Source: an uncultured archaeon (GTDB lineage Archaea > Thermoproteota > Bathyarchaeia > TCS64). From it: a DNA stretch of 32,536 bases. The stretch spans positions 1 to 32,536 of the forward strand of contig CALIUM010000022.1 in NCBI GenBank assembly GCA_938048735.1, given 5' to 3'. The position numbers were made by a program, and so were the translations under genes. Of this stretch, positions 14,890-23,524 are shown piece after piece (positions within the stretch are counted from its first letter, which is position 1; each line of letters begins with the position of its first letter). The notes below the pieces were generated by a model. That model was not told the origin of the DNA. It did no database searches and worked only from the letters and a program-made list of their open reading frames with translations.

Positions 14890-16029
14890 ATGGAGCTTCT
14901 GGATGGTGTGAGGGTTTTAGACTTTACCCATGTTTACTTCGGGCCTTATGCAACCATGATCCTAGCCGATATGGGTGCTGAGGTGATCAAGGTGGAGCCT
15001 CCCTGGGGCGAGGTTGCTAGGATGTATCCGCCTCTAGTTGGCGGAGTCAGCTGCGTCTTCCTATACTTTAACAGGAATAAGAAGGGGATATCCATAGACC
15101 TCAAGACCTCGAAGGGGGCTGAGATAGCCCTCAAGCTCGCTGAGAGGAGCGATATCCTCGTCGAGAACTTCAGGAGAGGCGTAATGGATAAGCTTGGGCT
15201 GGGTTATGAGGATGTTAGAAAGGTGAATCCCGATATAATCTATGCATCTTTAAGCGGCTACGGCCTCTATGGCCCGTATGCCTCTAGGCCGAGCTACGCT
15301 CCAATGGCCTCTTCTATCAGCGGATGGTACAGGCTGACAGGAGATCTGATCGATCCCCAGGGCCCCCCAATTCAGCCAGCGGAATGGCATGGGGACCTCG
15401 ACCCTGCTCTATGGGCCGTCATAGCGATCCTCGGAGCCCTATATCATAGGAATAGAACAGGGGAAGGGCAGCTCATCGATGTGGCTCAGCTCGACTGCAT
15501 GATAGCCCAGACAGGGGTCTCCATAACAGAGTATGCCAATACGGGGATGCTCCCATGGCAGTCGAGAAGGAAGTACGCAGACCTCCACACCTTCGGGATG
15601 TTCAGAGCGGCTGACGGGTGGGTCTATATAGCCGCAGACCCGCAGATGAGAGATGGGTTGACAAGGGCGATGGGTATTGAGAAGCTTGAGAGGGATGAAC
15701 AGCTCAAGGATTGGGTGGCCTCGAGAACCGTCAAGGAGGTTGTGGATGCACTGGTCGCCGAGGCCGTCCCAGTGGCCCCAATTCTACAGATAGATCAGAC
15801 GATAGAGGATCCCCATGTGAAGGCCAGGGGTATACTCAAGAGCCTAGAGCACCCCACCGCAGGTTTGATCAGGATACCGGGACACCCCATCAAGTATAAC
15901 GGAGTAGACCTAGAGATCAGATCACCTGCACCCCTTCTAGGTCAGCACACAAAGGAGGTTCTAATGGAGATACTGGGCTATAGTGAGGAGGAGATAGAGG
16001 CCCTTAGAAGGGAGAGGATAATCTTCTGA
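14890..16029 (+). CDS. CaiB/BaiF family (class III) CoA transferase
   Basis: Class III CoA transferases move CoA between carboxylic acids. This protein (379 residues from ATG 14890) begins LLDGVRVLDFTHVYFGPYATMILADMGA, has EVIKVEPPWGE, NRNKKGISIDLKTSKG and the active-site-type VENFRRGVMDKLGLGYEDV; the catalytic Asp should be in the NPDIIYASLSGYG to WHGDLDPALW region. The C-terminus has LGQHTKEVLMEILGYSEEEI, the family's usual end. GGGGAG about 10 bases upstream supports ATG 14890. The substrate is unknown; neighbours for a degradation pathway (acyl-CoA dehydrogenase, thiolase) are absent here. Confidence 0.9.
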   Translation: MELLDGVRVLDFTHVYFGPYATMILADMGAEVIKVEPPWGEVARMYPPLVGGVSCVFLYFNRNKKGISIDLKTSKGAEIALKLAERSDILVENFRRGVMDKLGLGYEDVRKVNPDIIYASLSGYGLYGPYASRPSYAPMASSISGWYRLTGDLIDPQGPPIQPAEWHGDLDPALWAVIAILGALYHRNRTGEGQLIDVAQLDCMIAQTGVSITEYANTGMLPWQSRRKYADLHTFGMFRAADGWVYIAADPQMRDGLTRAMGIEKLERDEQLKDWVASRTVKEVVDALVAEAVPVAPILQIDQTIEDPHVKARGILKSLEHPTAGLIRIPGHPIKYNGVDLEIRSPAPLLGQHTKEVLMEILGYSEEEIEALRRERIIF

Positions 16030-16142
16030 TTTAATCTCAATACTTGATAGGCCCTCGCTTCCATCCCCTTCACCGATAATCTCATCATTTTGAATCTAGA
16101 TAACCATTAAAGATGGGACATGGCATAATCTCTTGGATGATC

Positions 16143-16817
16143 ATGCGGGACTTCGCCTCCGAGCGGCGGAGAATGGTTCAAAGATACAGGGCTCAGGGAT
16201 ACATAAAGACCGAGAGGATGGCAGAGGCCATGCTAAGGGTTCCTAGGGAACTCTTCGTAGAGCCAGAGTACATGGAGTACGCCTACATAGAGCAGCCCCT
16301 CCCAATACCTGGAGATGGAAGGCAAACCATATCGGCCCCATACATGTATCCGATATTCTATGAAGCGCTTGAACTCCGTGAGGGGCATAGGGTACTCGAA
16401 GTCGGAGCAGGATCCGGATATGGGGCTGCCCTGGCGAGGGAGATGGTCGGCTCGACAGGCCTTGTTGTGACCGTGGAGATAAACCCCATCACATACCGCT
16501 TCGCCCTAGAGAACCTCAAGAGAACGGGTTATGAGGATGTCATTGTTGTTTTAGGCGATGGATCTCTGGGCTATCCTGAGATGGCCCCATACGACGCAAT
16601 ATGTGTAACCGCGGCCTGCCCAGATATCCCCAAACCACTAATAGACCAGTTGGGCCCCCAGGGAAGGTTGATAGCCCCAGTCGGGCATGCATGCGACATC
16701 TTCGGCCAGGATCTAGTTCTCCTAGAGAAGGATGAGGAGGGGAGGACCTCAAGAAGGGTCTTGATGAAGGTAGCCTACGTGCCACTCATAGGAAGGTATG
16801 GTTGGACGAAGAAGTAG
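16143..16817 (+). CDS. pcm: Protein-L-isoaspartate O-methyltransferase
   Basis: This SAM-dependent enzyme methylates isoaspartyl residues to start repair of aged proteins. The order of motifs fits the family: RMAEAMLRVPRELFV, the substrate-site segment PGDGRQTISAPYM, SAM motif I VLEVGAGSGYGAALA, motif II acid VTVEINP, LGDGSLGY, APYDAICVTAACPDIP and GPQGRLIAPVG. Length is about 225 residues. ATG 16143 (MRDFASERRRMV) resembles the family N-terminus; ATG 16113 would add ten uncharacteristic residues. It is followed 45 bases later by NAD kinase on the same strand. Confidence 0.92.
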   Translation: MRDFASERRRMVQRYRAQGYIKTERMAEAMLRVPRELFVEPEYMEYAYIEQPLPIPGDGRQTISAPYMYPIFYEALELREGHRVLEVGAGSGYGAALAREMVGSTGLVVTVEINPITYRFALENLKRTGYEDVIVVLGDGSLGYPEMAPYDAICVTAACPDIPKPLIDQLGPQGRLIAPVGHACDIFGQDLVLLEKDEEGRTSRRVLMKVAYVPLIGRYGWTKK

Positions 16818-16862
16818 CGTGAATATCAGCTTTAAATACGGAGCGGGAGAATCTGATCAGAA

Positions 16863-17705
16863 TTGAGGATCGGGGTAACCTCGAGAACCGATGATCTTGA
16901 GGCTCTATTAATCGCAAAGGAAATCATGGACTATATCGATGGGAGGGGACTGGAGGTAGTAATAGAGAAGGATACGGCTATAGCCCTTGATCTATCAATT
17001 AAGGGAATAGATATTGAGGAGATGAACGTTGACCTCCTAGTAGTGGTTGGTGGGGATGGGACCATCCTCAGGACGGCGATGCTCATGGGAGATCAAGAAA
17101 CACCAATACTTGGAGTCAAACTTGGGAGGAGAGGCTTCCTCACCGAGGTCTCCGCGTCCGAGGCTAAGGTGGCCATAGAGAGAGTTCTTAAGGGAGATTA
17201 TTCGGTAGAGGAGTGTCTTAAGATATCCTCCAGATGCCTCGAGACCGGGGAGGTATTCCCAGATGCCTTGAACGAGGTTCTGGTCTCAAAGCCCCTACCC
17301 TCGAAGGCCATCGAACTCGGGTTGACCATCGATGGAATTAAGCTGGCAGACCTGAGAGGCGACGGCGCCATGGTCGCAACTCCAACAGGATCGACAGCCT
17401 ACTCCTTCTCCGCGGGGGGATCGGTGATAGCCCCGGAGGTGGAGGCCATGATACTGACCCCAGTTTGTTCGGACACCCTGTTCAGGAGCATCGTAACACC
17501 ATCCACGAGCAGGATAGAGATCCAGCATATTAAGCCCGGCCTCAACGCCCTCCTTATAGTAGATGGAAAAGTTCAGACAACCCTTAGAACAGGCTCAACT
17601 GTCGAGATCCGGGCCTCTAAGAGGAGAACAAAGTTCATAAGGTTTAGATCCTTCTATGAGAGGCTCGGGGTTATCCTTCCCATCTCCCCTCGAAGGCCTA
17701 GATGA
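16863..17705 (+). CDS. nadK: NAD kinase
   Basis: The enzyme phosphorylates NAD to NADP with ATP or polyphosphate. Motifs: VVGGDGTILR (GGDGT at 63-67), NEVLVSK with Asn-Glu at 137/138, and TPTGSTAYSFSAGG (173-186), which binds the NAD ribose and phosphate; TPVCSDTLFRSIV follows. The loop usually written GVNxGxxGFL reads GVKLGRRGFL here, with Lys for Asn. The length of 280 residues is typical. The start is TTG 16863, giving MRIGV. A TATA-like CTTTAAATA sits around 16830. The three genes pcm, nadK and nob1 are spaced by 45-95 bases and may have separate promoters. Confidence 0.93.
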   Translation: MRIGVTSRTDDLEALLIAKEIMDYIDGRGLEVVIEKDTAIALDLSIKGIDIEEMNVDLLVVVGGDGTILRTAMLMGDQETPILGVKLGRRGFLTEVSASEAKVAIERVLKGDYSVEECLKISSRCLETGEVFPDALNEVLVSKPLPSKAIELGLTIDGIKLADLRGDGAMVATPTGSTAYSFSAGGSVIAPEVEAMILTPVCSDTLFRSIVTPSTSRIEIQHIKPGLNALLIVDGKVQTTLRTGSTVEIRASKRRTKFIRFRSFYERLGVILPISPRRPR

Positions 17706-17798
17706 GGAAAGCAAAAAAGTCAGGCCAAAAAACAGGCCATAGTTCCTTACTCTTAAGTCACCGCTAAACATCCTTAAGGGTTGGAGGCTCAGTTACCT

Positions 17799-18320
17799 AT
17801 GAAACCCGTAATAGTTCTGGATACTTCCGCCTTCATAGCCGGCTATGAAGTATCTTCAGATGGTGAGAATTACACAACACCATCCGTGAAGGGGGAGCTG
17901 GAGGAGTCTGGCCTACCGCATCTTAGGCTTGAGGCGGCCATCGAGACTGGGAGAATTAAGATAATGGAGCCCGAGGAGAGATACCTAAATCAGGTGAGGG
18001 TGATAGCAGCCGAGCTGGGGGAGATTGGAGAATTATCCGAAGCCGACATCGATGTCCTCTCGCTAGGGCTCCAATTTAAGGATCTTGGAAGGAGACCCCT
18101 CATAATATCTGATGACTACTCCCTCCAGAACATCGCCGAGATGATCGGCCTAGATTACAGGAGTATGACGACTCAAGGCATAAAACGTAGGATAAGATGG
18201 GAGATCTACTGCCCTGGATGTAGGGAGGTGTTCCAAAATCTCCGGCCCAATGCTCTATGCCCCATATGTGGAACTAGGCTGAAAAGGAGGCCGGTGGAGA
18301 AGGAATCGATAAGAAGATGA
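17799..18320 (+). CDS. nob1: Nob1-type endonuclease (PIN domain plus zinc ribbon)
   Basis: Nob1 makes the last cut at the 3' end of 16S rRNA during small-subunit maturation. The PIN domain starts VIVLDTSAFIAGY with the first catalytic Asp, and further acids lie in TPSVKGELEESG, SEADIDVLSLGL and IISDDYSLQNIA. After TQGIKRRIRW comes a zinc ribbon with two CxxC pairs, YCPGC and LCPICG, then a basic tail. About 173 residues. ATG 17799 is chosen because it places the first strand at the very N-terminus; TTG 17781 would add six residues. Confidence 0.93.
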   Translation: MKPVIVLDTSAFIAGYEVSSDGENYTTPSVKGELEESGLPHLRLEAAIETGRIKIMEPEERYLNQVRVIAAELGEIGELSEADIDVLSLGLQFKDLGRRPLIISDDYSLQNIAEMIGLDYRSMTTQGIKRRIRWEIYCPGCREVFQNLRPNALCPICGTRLKRRPVEKESIRR

Positions 18321-18493
18321 TACCCCAACCTAGTTCTAAAAACTCTCAAAGCATATCTACCTAATGGGATTCTCCCGAGGGGCCTTCTTCATCATCCTAC
18401 ACACCCAAGCGCCCCAAGAAAGGGATGATCAAGAGAATATGAAGCTCATCTTTGATGACCCTTTTAAACCCTCCAGATCTACAACTTAAGGAT

Positions 18494-20053
18494 ATGGAAC
18501 TCCTGATAAAGAATGGATGGATCCTAGATGGGTCTGGAAACCCCTGGTTCAAGGCTGACCTCGCAGTCGAGGGGGGAAGGATCGCCGCCATTGGAAGGCT
18601 CCAAATGGAAGCTGAGGAAGTGATCGACGCAGAGGGGCTCGTAGTTGCACCAGGATTCATAGATACCCACAGCCACTCGGACCTGATGCTGATCGCAGAG
18701 CCCGAGGCTAGGATGAAGGTTATGCAAGGGATAACAACAGAGATAGTTGGACAGGACGGTTTAGGGGAGGCTCCGATAAGGGGCGATCTACTGGAGGATT
18801 GGAGGAGATACCTATCAGGCCTTAACGGGGACCCGGAGATCGAGTGGGATTGGAGAAGCTTCTCGGACTATCTTAATAGGCTCGAGAAGGCTAGGCCAGC
18901 GACGAATGTGGCCTCCCTTGTAGGACATGGAAACCTCCGCCTCCTCACGATGGGGATGGAGGAAAGGAAGCCGACAGAGGAGGAGTTGGATGATATGAAG
19001 AGGCTTCTGGCTGAGGCCCTGGAGGAGGGGGCCCTAGGCCTTAGCACGGGGCTTATATACCCTCCATGCTCCTACTCCGACCGAGAGGAGCTCTCCTCCC
19101 TATGCCAGGTGGTCCACGAACATGGTGGGATCTTCGTAGCTCACATGAGGAATGAGGGAGATAGAATCATGGAGGCCCTCGAAGAGATGATCACCGTTGG
19201 GAGGAGGGCTGGAACGCCCATCCATATAAGCCACCTGAAGACGAGCGGCGAGAGAAACTGGGGGAGGATGGTAGAGGTCCTCGGGATGATCGAGTCGGCG
19301 AGGGCTGAGGGGATAGATATAACGTTCGACCAGTATCCCTACATAGCCGGGAGCACCTTCCTAAGCAGCCTTTTACCCGGCTGGGCTCATGAGGGGGGCT
19401 CATCAAGGATGCTTGAGAGGATTAGAGATATGGCCTCTAGGAGAAAGATCCTTGAGGAGATGGAGAGGCCTAGGGGGGAGAGGTGGGATGGGATTCTCAT
19501 ATCCTCGGTGAAAACCAAGGAGAACAAGCGATTGGAAGGCAGGAGGTTGAGCGAGGCCGCCTCAGAGATGGGCCTAACCCCCCAAGAGCTGGTCCTTAAG
19601 CTCATAGAGGAGGAGGAGAACGCTGTCAGCATGATCATATTCTCAATGTCCGAGAAGGATGTTGAAACAGCCATGCGCAGCCGCCTAGGGATGGTATGCA
19701 CAGACGGCCTTGTCCTAGGAAGGCCCCATCCCAGGGCCTACGGGAGCTTCCCAAGGGTTCTAGGACGCTATGTCAGGGATAAAGGAGTCCTCAGCCTGGA
19801 GGAGGCGGTGAGGAAGATGACCTCCCTTCCAGCTCAGCGATTTGGCCTAATGGATAGAGGCCTCCTGAGGCCTGGGTTAGCTGCAGACATAACCATCTTC
19901 GATCCAAGATCCATCATAGATAAGGCGACATTAGAGGATCCCAGGAGGTTTCCAGAAGGGATCGAATATGTTATAGTCAACGGAGAAATAGCCGTGGAAG
20001 GGGGTAGCTACACGGGCGTGAGGGCTGGCAGAGTGCTTAGAAGGGGGGCCTAA
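18494..20053 (+). CDS. N-acyl-D-amino-acid deacylase (amidohydrolase family)
   Basis: The protein (519 residues from ATG 18494) begins ELLIKNGWILDGSGNPWFKADLAVEGGRIAAIG and has the metal-binding THSHSD (about 58-63), both standard for D-aminoacylase-type amidohydrolases. Other supports are GALGLSTGLIYPP, AHMRNEGDRIMEALEE, IHISHLKTSG, the late CTDGLVLGRPHPRAYGSFPRVL, and LRPGLAADITIFDP at the end of the composite beta domain. Such enzymes release D-amino acids from N-acyl forms, or act on related dipeptides. A scavenging role for peptide or cell-wall debris is plausible but the exact substrate is unknown. A TATA-like CTTTTAAAC lies about 35 bases upstream; an upstream ATG at 18452 gives an uncharacteristic extension. 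Confidence 0.9.
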   Translation: MELLIKNGWILDGSGNPWFKADLAVEGGRIAAIGRLQMEAEEVIDAEGLVVAPGFIDTHSHSDLMLIAEPEARMKVMQGITTEIVGQDGLGEAPIRGDLLEDWRRYLSGLNGDPEIEWDWRSFSDYLNRLEKARPATNVASLVGHGNLRLLTMGMEERKPTEEELDDMKRLLAEALEEGALGLSTGLIYPPCSYSDREELSSLCQVVHEHGGIFVAHMRNEGDRIMEALEEMITVGRRAGTPIHISHLKTSGERNWGRMVEVLGMIESARAEGIDITFDQYPYIAGSTFLSSLLPGWAHEGGSSRMLERIRDMASRRKILEEMERPRGERWDGILISSVKTKENKRLEGRRLSEAASEMGLTPQELVLKLIEEEENAVSMIIFSMSEKDVETAMRSRLGMVCTDGLVLGRPHPRAYGSFPRVLGRYVRDKGVLSLEEAVRKMTSLPAQRFGLMDRGLLRPGLAADITIFDPRSIIDKATLEDPRRFPEGIEYVIVNGEIAVEGGSYTGVRAGRVLRRGA

Positions 20054-20099
20054 GAAGAGCTTAAGAGTTTAGGATTTGAGACCATCCTTTAATGTAGAG

Positions 20100-20828
20100 A
20101 TGGGGATCGCGGTCGAGGCCTCGGGGCTAGTGAAGAACTATGGAAGAATACAGGCATTGAGGGGCTGCAGCTTCAAGGTAGAGGAGGGGGAGGTCTTCGG
20201 ACTCATAGGCCCGAACGGGGCTGGGAAGACCACGGCTCTGAGGATAGTTGGAACCCTTCTCAAGCCTACCACGGGCTGGGTTAAGGTCTTCGGGGTCGAC
20301 ACGGTGGAAGGGGCGAGTGAGGTTAGGAAGATGATAGGATACCTTCCAGAGGATGCGGGCGCCTACCCAAACCTATCGGGGATCGAGTACCTGAGATTCA
20401 TGGCAGGTTTCTACGCCAGAAGGTCAGACATTGACGCCGTTGTTAATGAGGGAATACAGATCTCCGGTTTAGGAGAAAGGCTGGTGGAGAGGATCAGGGG
20501 CTATAGTAAAGGTATGACCAGGAGGCTACTGCTGGCGAGGGCTCTGATGATGAGGCCTAGGCTTGCAATCCTAGACGACCCTACAGCGGGCCTCGACATA
20601 ATCCACGCCCACCACATAAGGGTGAAGATAAAGGAGTATGTGGAGAAGGGGGGCCTAACAGTCCTCCTCTCAAGCCACAACATGCTGGAGGTGGAGTACC
20701 TATGCGACAGGGTGGCCCTAATAGATAGGGGGATAGTAATCGAGGAGGGGAGGCCGGAGGAGCTTAAGGATAGATACGGGGCCGAGAACCTGGAGAAGGT
20801 CTTCCTAGAGGCGACGAGAGTTGGTTAG
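20100..20828 (+). CDS. ABC transporter ATP-binding protein (NatA/ABC-2 type)
   Basis: This nucleotide-binding subunit partners with the permease that overlaps its end by 8 bases. In a 250-residue numbering from TTG 20076 (eight residues before ATG 20100): Walker A GPNGAGKT (45-52), an ABC signature written GYSKGMTRR (142-150) as in many NatA-like exporters, Walker B LAILDD (163-168) and the switch His201 (SSHNM). The catalytic Glu after Walker B is replaced by Asp (LDDPTAGLD). This is a conservative but unusual change that may slow ATP hydrolysis. Exported substrate unknown; drug, sodium or lipid export are possibilities for this class. Confidence 0.92.
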   Translation: MGIAVEASGLVKNYGRIQALRGCSFKVEEGEVFGLIGPNGAGKTTALRIVGTLLKPTTGWVKVFGVDTVEGASEVRKMIGYLPEDAGAYPNLSGIEYLRFMAGFYARRSDIDAVVNEGIQISGLGERLVERIRGYSKGMTRRLLLARALMMRPRLAILDDPTAGLDIIHAHHIRVKIKEYVEKGGLTVLLSSHNMLEVEYLCDRVALIDRGIVIEEGRPEELKDRYGAENLEKVFLEATRVG

Positions 20829-22125
20829 GATTCTTCTAGCCCTTATGGTTAAAGAGGTTAAGGAGCTGGTCAGGGACCCAAAGATCCTACTTGGCGTGAT
20901 ACTGATGCCCCTCATCCTCTTCCCAATAATGGGATCAGCTATAGGCGTATCCCAGGAGTCCGCTGTTAGAGCTGCCTCATCCTCTCCCATAGCCATCTAC
21001 AACGAAGACAAAGGCGAGGCCTCCAAGAGCCTCATCGGATTTCTCGAAAAGAACTGCACAGTTATAGCCTTTGAAGCCTCATCCCTCGAAGAGGCCTTGA
21101 CCGAGCTGGATAAAGAGGGCTATCCTGCCCTCCTCCATATACCCCTCGGTTACTCGGCAAATATCACATCGGGGCGTAAAGCTATGGTGAGGATCTATGC
21201 AAACCTGAGGGATCTAACCATCACCGAGACTGTGGGGGCTGAGGCTGCCGCAAACCTCATCAACATATACAGTTATCAGGCTTCGCTGAGCAGGATAGAG
21301 AGGCTGCTTGGCGAAGTAGGAGCCACTTATGAGGCTGAGGCTGTGAGGAGCCCGATAGCCATACACTATTCATCTTTGATCAAGGGCTCCTTGATCGAGG
21401 CCCCACCCCAGTCGATAATCGGTCTGGTCATCTCCCAGAGCGTCCTGCTCCCCGTACTGGTGATGGTTATGCTGATGTTCGCTATACAGATGGCTGCCAC
21501 GAGCATAGCTATCGAGAAGGAGCAGAAGACCTTCGAGACATTGATGACCCTCCCCATAAGCCGAATAGCCATCCTGGCAGGCAAGCTGGGGGGCTCCATA
21601 GTCGTTGCCATCCTCGGATCGATAGCATACATGATGGGCTTCAGCTTCTACATGGGTTCAGCCTTGAGATTTGCATCCCAGATGCCGTTACCCATCGGAG
21701 AAGTTGGGTTAAGCCCCAGCCCCATAGGGCTCCTCCTACTCGGGTGCATTATATTCATAACATTGGTCTCAGGGCTTGCCTTGGCCATCTCCATAGCCAT
21801 CTTCACCGATAGCGTCCGGGCTGCTCAAAGCCTAGTGGGGGTGCTCGTCATCCCAGTTGTGGTGCCAGCGATCATATTGATGTTCACAAGCCTAGAGAAC
21901 CTTCCAGCCGGGTTCAGGTGGATACTCCTCGTGGTTCCCTACACCCACAGTATCATATCCTCAAAGGCAGCTCTCCTGGGAGACTATTTTAGAGCGTTTG
22001 GCGGCATACTCTACATAAGCATCTTCACGGGGAGCACGTTGTACATAGCCTCCCGCCTATTCTCAACGGAGAGGATAATAACCTCGAGGATAGGCTTCAG
22101 GAGGAGCTTAAGAACCCAGGAATAA
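20821..22125 (+). CDS. ABC-2 type transporter permease
   Basis: This membrane subunit of 434 residues has an N-terminal membrane segment (IRDPKILLGVILMPLILFPIMG region), a large extracytoplasmic domain (about residues 45-200) with VRAASSSPIAIYNEDKGEAS, and five or so C-terminal membrane spans starting with QSVLLPVLVMVMLMFAIQ. The cytoplasmic segment EKEQKTFETLMTLPISRIAILAGK between spans is the typical ABC-2/NatB coupling region. The start is TTG 20821, overlapping the ATPase stop, so translation is coupled. ATG 20845 is an alternative. NatB-like organisation suggests export. Confidence 0.88.
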   Translation: MVRILLALMVKEVKELVRDPKILLGVILMPLILFPIMGSAIGVSQESAVRAASSSPIAIYNEDKGEASKSLIGFLEKNCTVIAFEASSLEEALTELDKEGYPALLHIPLGYSANITSGRKAMVRIYANLRDLTITETVGAEAAANLINIYSYQASLSRIERLLGEVGATYEAEAVRSPIAIHYSSLIKGSLIEAPPQSIIGLVISQSVLLPVLVMVMLMFAIQMAATSIAIEKEQKTFETLMTLPISRIAILAGKLGGSIVVAILGSIAYMMGFSFYMGSALRFASQMPLPIGEVGLSPSPIGLLLLGCIIFITLVSGLALAISIAIFTDSVRAAQSLVGVLVIPVVVPAIILMFTSLENLPAGFRWILLVVPYTHSIISSKAALLGDYFRAFGGILYISIFTGSTLYIASRLFSTERIITSRIGFRRSLRTQE

Positions 22126-22149
22126 AGCGTTGAAAAGCTTCCTCTACTG

Positions 22150-22884
22150 ATGAACGTAAACAATAAATTCTTGAAGCTTCATCTCTCGGGGAAGGATGGG
22201 GATGATTTGAAGCTGAATGGGGTGAAAGGCATTGTCTTCGACCTCGATGGAACCCTGATAAGCTCAAAAATAGATTTTCTCGGGATGAAGAGGAATATAA
22301 TTTCACTTCTAGAGTCCAAGGGAGTTCCTAAGGGCCTTCTATCCCCCAATGAGACAACGGTGGAGATCCTGAGAAAGGCCGAGAGTTTATGGGGAGAGAG
22401 ACCTGAGGAGGAGAGGAGAGAGATACTGAGAATGGTGGAGGGTATAATGGATGAGGCTGAGATCGATGCCCTCCCGACGGTTGTCGAGGTGGAGGGAACA
22501 TCTGAGGCTCTGAAAAGGCTGAAGGAGATGGGCCTGAGGCTGGCCGTGCTCACGAGAGGCCACCGAACATACGCTGTGAAGGCCCTTGAAAAGACTGGGA
22601 TGCTCAACTACTTCGACATCATCCTCGCTAGGGGTGAGACATCAGAGCCTAAGCCGAGCCCCATAGCCCTAATTCACGCCACAGCCATGATGGGGCTTAA
22701 ACCCGAGGAGGTTCTACTGGTTGGAGACCACAGGATAGATATGGAGTGCGCGGAGAGGGCGGGTTGCAGATTCATAGGAGTTCGAACTGGACCATTGGGC
22801 GAGGCCTCCTGGGGGGAAAATAAGCCCCGTATCCTCTTAGACAGCCTAAAACAGCTAACCGAATACCTATCTGGAGAAAAATAG
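22150..22884 (+). CDS. HAD-superfamily phosphatase (phosphoglycolate phosphatase-like)
   Basis: Motif I is IVFDLDGTLISS (Asp31 nucleophile, Asp33 acid/base), motif II the Thr in AVLTRGHRTYAV, motif III Lys in GETSEPKPSPIAL, and motif IV LVGDHRIDMECAERAG. An alpha-helical cap (about residues 40-115) lies between motifs I and II, as in subclass I members such as Gph. It would hydrolyse a small phosphate ester; the substrate cannot be named. ATG 22150 gives a 25-residue leader before the first strand; a later start is possible. Same strand as the ABC pair, 24 bases after it. Confidence 0.88.
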   Translation: MNVNNKFLKLHLSGKDGDDLKLNGVKGIVFDLDGTLISSKIDFLGMKRNIISLLESKGVPKGLLSPNETTVEILRKAESLWGERPEEERREILRMVEGIMDEAEIDALPTVVEVEGTSEALKRLKEMGLRLAVLTRGHRTYAVKALEKTGMLNYFDIILARGETSEPKPSPIALIHATAMMGLKPEEVLLVGDHRIDMECAERAGCRFIGVRTGPLGEASWGENKPRILLDSLKQLTEYLSGEK

Positions 22885-22926
22885 AGAAAATGAGATGAGA
22901 TATCTATAGGATCTACTTATTATCAT

Positions 22927-23053
22927 TGGAGGAGTTGCATAGCTGGCCTCTTGTCGAGTTCTATAAAACCGGATGCGACGGTTGTCTGAGAGGCTAGAGA
23001 ACTTTTCGAGGCCGTCTCGAGCACGCCTCGAAATGACGGGGTTGAACTCTTCT
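22927..23053 (+). pseudogene. Possible decayed thioredoxin-like fragment
   Basis: Within the gap before the UPF0147 gene, plus-strand codons from TTG 22927 read SWPLVEFYKTGCDGCL, like a thioredoxin-fold first strand with a CxxC. This frame stops at TAG (22993-22995). A neighbouring frame continues as EARELFEAVSSTPRNDGVELF and stops at 23051-23053. The two halves join naturally if a small indel lies near 22990. Only about 40 residues are covered, half a thioredoxin, so chance similarity is quite possible. Confidence 0.3.
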
Positions 23054-23204
23054 GAAAGAAGATTATCTTTTGGAGCCCCCTTTCTTAAACCAGGCGAAAA
23101 AGGATTTCTGTAGATAACTAAAAATTTAATAGATACCTTTTTATCGAATTATTGGTTTATAGATGGGTTGAAAGTACCCTTCTATGATGCTTGGAGGTGG
23201 TGTA

Positions 23205-23477
23205 ATGTCGAGTAAGAGTGAGGATTACATGCAGAAACTTAAGCAGGCCATGGCGATCCTCAATAGGGTGGCGGAGGATAACACGACTCCGAGGAACATC
23301 AGGAGGACTGCAAAGCAGGCGTATGACATACTCCTAGACGAGAGCTTGAGCATCGCTGCAAGGGCGGCAAACGCTATCGATCTCCTCGATGAGATCTCAC
23401 AAGATCCAAACATGCCGATGTACACCCGCACCCGAATATGGAGTGCCATAAGCTTCCTCGAAGGGATAAGAGATTAA
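23205..23477 (+). CDS. UPF0147 family protein
   Basis: This is a small helical protein of 90 residues, a family conserved across archaea with unknown function. The sequence shows its repeated helices: LKQAMAILNRVAEDNTTPRNIRR, AKQAYDILLDESLSIAARAANAIDLLDEIS and DPNMPMYTRTRIWSAISFLEGI. GGAGGTGG (23193-23200) places the start at ATG 23205 rather than ATG 23184. TATA-like sequence (AAATTTAATAG) occurs around 23125. It stands alone between a gap and the SPFH gene. Confidence 0.93.
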   Translation: MSSKSEDYMQKLKQAMAILNRVAEDNTTPRNIRRTAKQAYDILLDESLSIAARAANAIDLLDEISQDPNMPMYTRTRIWSAISFLEGIRD

Positions 23478-23524
23478 CCTCAACAATCGACTAAAGATAG
23501 GTTTAAGCTCCTACAGGAGCAGCA

